Assembly: GCA_003164375.1 (NCBI GenBank) | Contig: PLTE01000052.1 | Span: 1 to 6,224 of the forward strand | DNA length: 6,224 nucleotides | DNA from: Hyphomicrobiales bacterium | Lineage (GTDB): Bacteria > Pseudomonadota > Alphaproteobacteria > Rhizobiales > Xanthobacteraceae | Direction of reading: 5' to 3' | Part shown: positions 5,502-6,224 of the stretch, piece by piece | Layout of the letters: each line of letters begins with the position of its first letter | Position numbering within the stretch: position 1 is the first letter of the stretch | Program-made: the position numbers and the translations under genes | The notes under the pieces: model-generated | The model's database searches: none | Seen by the model: the letters and a program-made list of their open reading frames with translations, nothing else | Told to the model about the DNA's origin: nothing

Positions 5502-6224
5502 CGCGTGACGACGATGAAATCCGTGCCCTCGCCGGTTTCCTCGCCGAGACCTTGGTCCGACACGATGAGGGAGGAACCCGGAATCAGCAATTGCGAAATG
5601 GTGTCGATCGCATCCTGGGGGACCTCGATGCGAGCGAGCGCCTGCGCCGGCGTCTGCGGCGGCGGCAGATCGGCCGCTGACCTTACGCTATCTTCATCTC
5701 TGCGCCTGCCGTTTGCATGCTTCTCGGATTTCTGTTCGGTCTCCGATTTCCGCGTCGGTTTCGGCGGCTCGCCGGGAAGCGACACGACGGTCCAGCGCAA
5801 CGTCGTGTGGTCATCCAAAAAACCCATCGCCGTAAACACATGCGTGCCCAGCGGCTGGTCGGGCTGCGCGATGGTGACGGCGGCGTCGAACAGCGGCTCA
5901 AAGTCCTGCCGCACGTAGATCTTCTTGTCCTTGCGGCTGACGAAAATCGCAATCGGCGTCTTTTTTGCCGGAGCCGCCTTGGCCAGGTCCGCGGGCTTGG
6001 CAAGCGGCGCCGGAACGCTGTCGCCCGGCGAGGCCGTGCCCGGTGCGGCCGATCCGGCTTGCGGTTCGGGCGCGCTCGAACCTGGGGGGTTTGTGTCACC
6101 CGACGGCGCCGCAGGATTTGCCGCGTCGCTCCCGCTGGGATTGGGCCCGGCAATGACCACATCGGCGCTGACACGCAAGCCGAGCTCGGCCGGTCGCGCC
6201 GGAGCTGCGACATCGGCCAGCCCG
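5498..6224 (-). CDS. Pro/Ala-rich protein with L,D-transpeptidase-like region (N-terminus off window)
   Basis: The frame is open from the right edge to TGA 5500-5498 (241 residues visible), so the true start is probably outside. A TTG at 6178-6176 could start translation but has no convincing ribosome binding site. About 90 visible residues are a Pro/Ala/Ser-rich linker. Then comes a conserved block (nt about 5957-5820), TPIAIFVSRKDKKIYVRQ to PLGTHVFTAMGF, resembling the first strands of a YkuD-type L,D-transpeptidase. A charged insert (about 5760-5680) and a second conserved block, QTPAQALARIEVPQDAIDTI to SDQGLGEETGEGTDFIVVTR, follow. The only cysteine-type YkuD signature (H...S-H-G-C) is absent; the visible part has no cysteine. 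It therefore looks like a non-catalytic relative, probably periplasmic if a signal peptide lies off-window. Family assignment is from memory of similar Hyphomicrobiales proteins. Confidence 0.6.
   Translation of the reverse strand, partial: GLADVAAPARPAELGLRVSADVVIAGPNPSGSDAANPAAPSGDTNPPGSSAPEPQAGSAAPGTASPGDSVPAPLAKPADLAKAAPAKKTPIAIFVSRKDKKIYVRQDFEPLFDAAVTIAQPDQPLGTHVFTAMGFLDDHTTLRWTVVSLPGEPPKPTRKSETEQKSEKHANGRRRDEDSVRSAADLPPPQTPAQALARIEVPQDAIDTISQLLIPGSSLIVSDQGLGEETGEGTDFIVVTR

Noticed and set aside
5917..5922. A single AGATCT (BglII target) as evidence of site avoidance
   Set aside because: At this GC content about one site or fewer is expected by chance in 6.2 kb, and the enzyme's real target is unknown.

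Overview
The window looks like chromosomal DNA from a high-GC alphaproteobacterium, most likely Hyphomicrobiales (Bradyrhizobium/Xanthobacteraceae-like). This rests on strong G/C preference at third codon positions, GTG and TTG starts with good Shine-Dalgarno sequences, and the mix of families present. The genus assignment is inference. There are no RNA genes, insertion sequences or CRISPR arrays, and no gene-free stretch longer than about 200 bases.

Layout, left to right: (1) 1-534, minus strand, a 3'-truncated BglII-family restriction endonuclease whose end lies off the left edge. (2) 535-652, an AT-rich divergent intergenic region with a promoter-like sequence covered by three GAACRT repeats. 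(3) 653-1789, plus, a DUF3095 protein resembling class III nucleotidyl cyclases. (4) 1778-2317, minus, a secreted GlcG/HbpS-type heme-binding protein that overlaps the previous gene tail to tail by 12 nt. (5) 2318-2510, a divergent control region. (6) 2511-3167, plus, msrA, peptide methionine sulfoxide reductase. (7) 3235-3750, plus, a UPF0114/YqhA-like membrane protein. (8) 3841-4677, plus, a polysaccharide export lipoprotein with a six-copy octapeptide repeat. (9) 4729-5403, minus, a dienelactone hydrolase family protein. (10) 5498-6224, minus, a 5'-truncated proline/alanine-rich protein with an L,D-transpeptidase-like region but no visible catalytic motif.

Most of the window is a mosaic of short transcription units (redox repair, cell envelope, small hydrolase) rather than one pathway. 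The likely accessory part is the left end. The restriction-enzyme gene is about 57% GC by hand count, its upstream region about 42%, and the adjoining DUF3095 gene about 70% or more in the stretches counted. This suggests the edge of a horizontally acquired restriction or defence island that continues to the left, where a partner methyltransferase would be expected. The most interesting regulatory structures are the GAACRT repeats over the endonuclease promoter, and a long hairpin between a good promoter and the Shine-Dalgarno of the dienelactone hydrolase gene.
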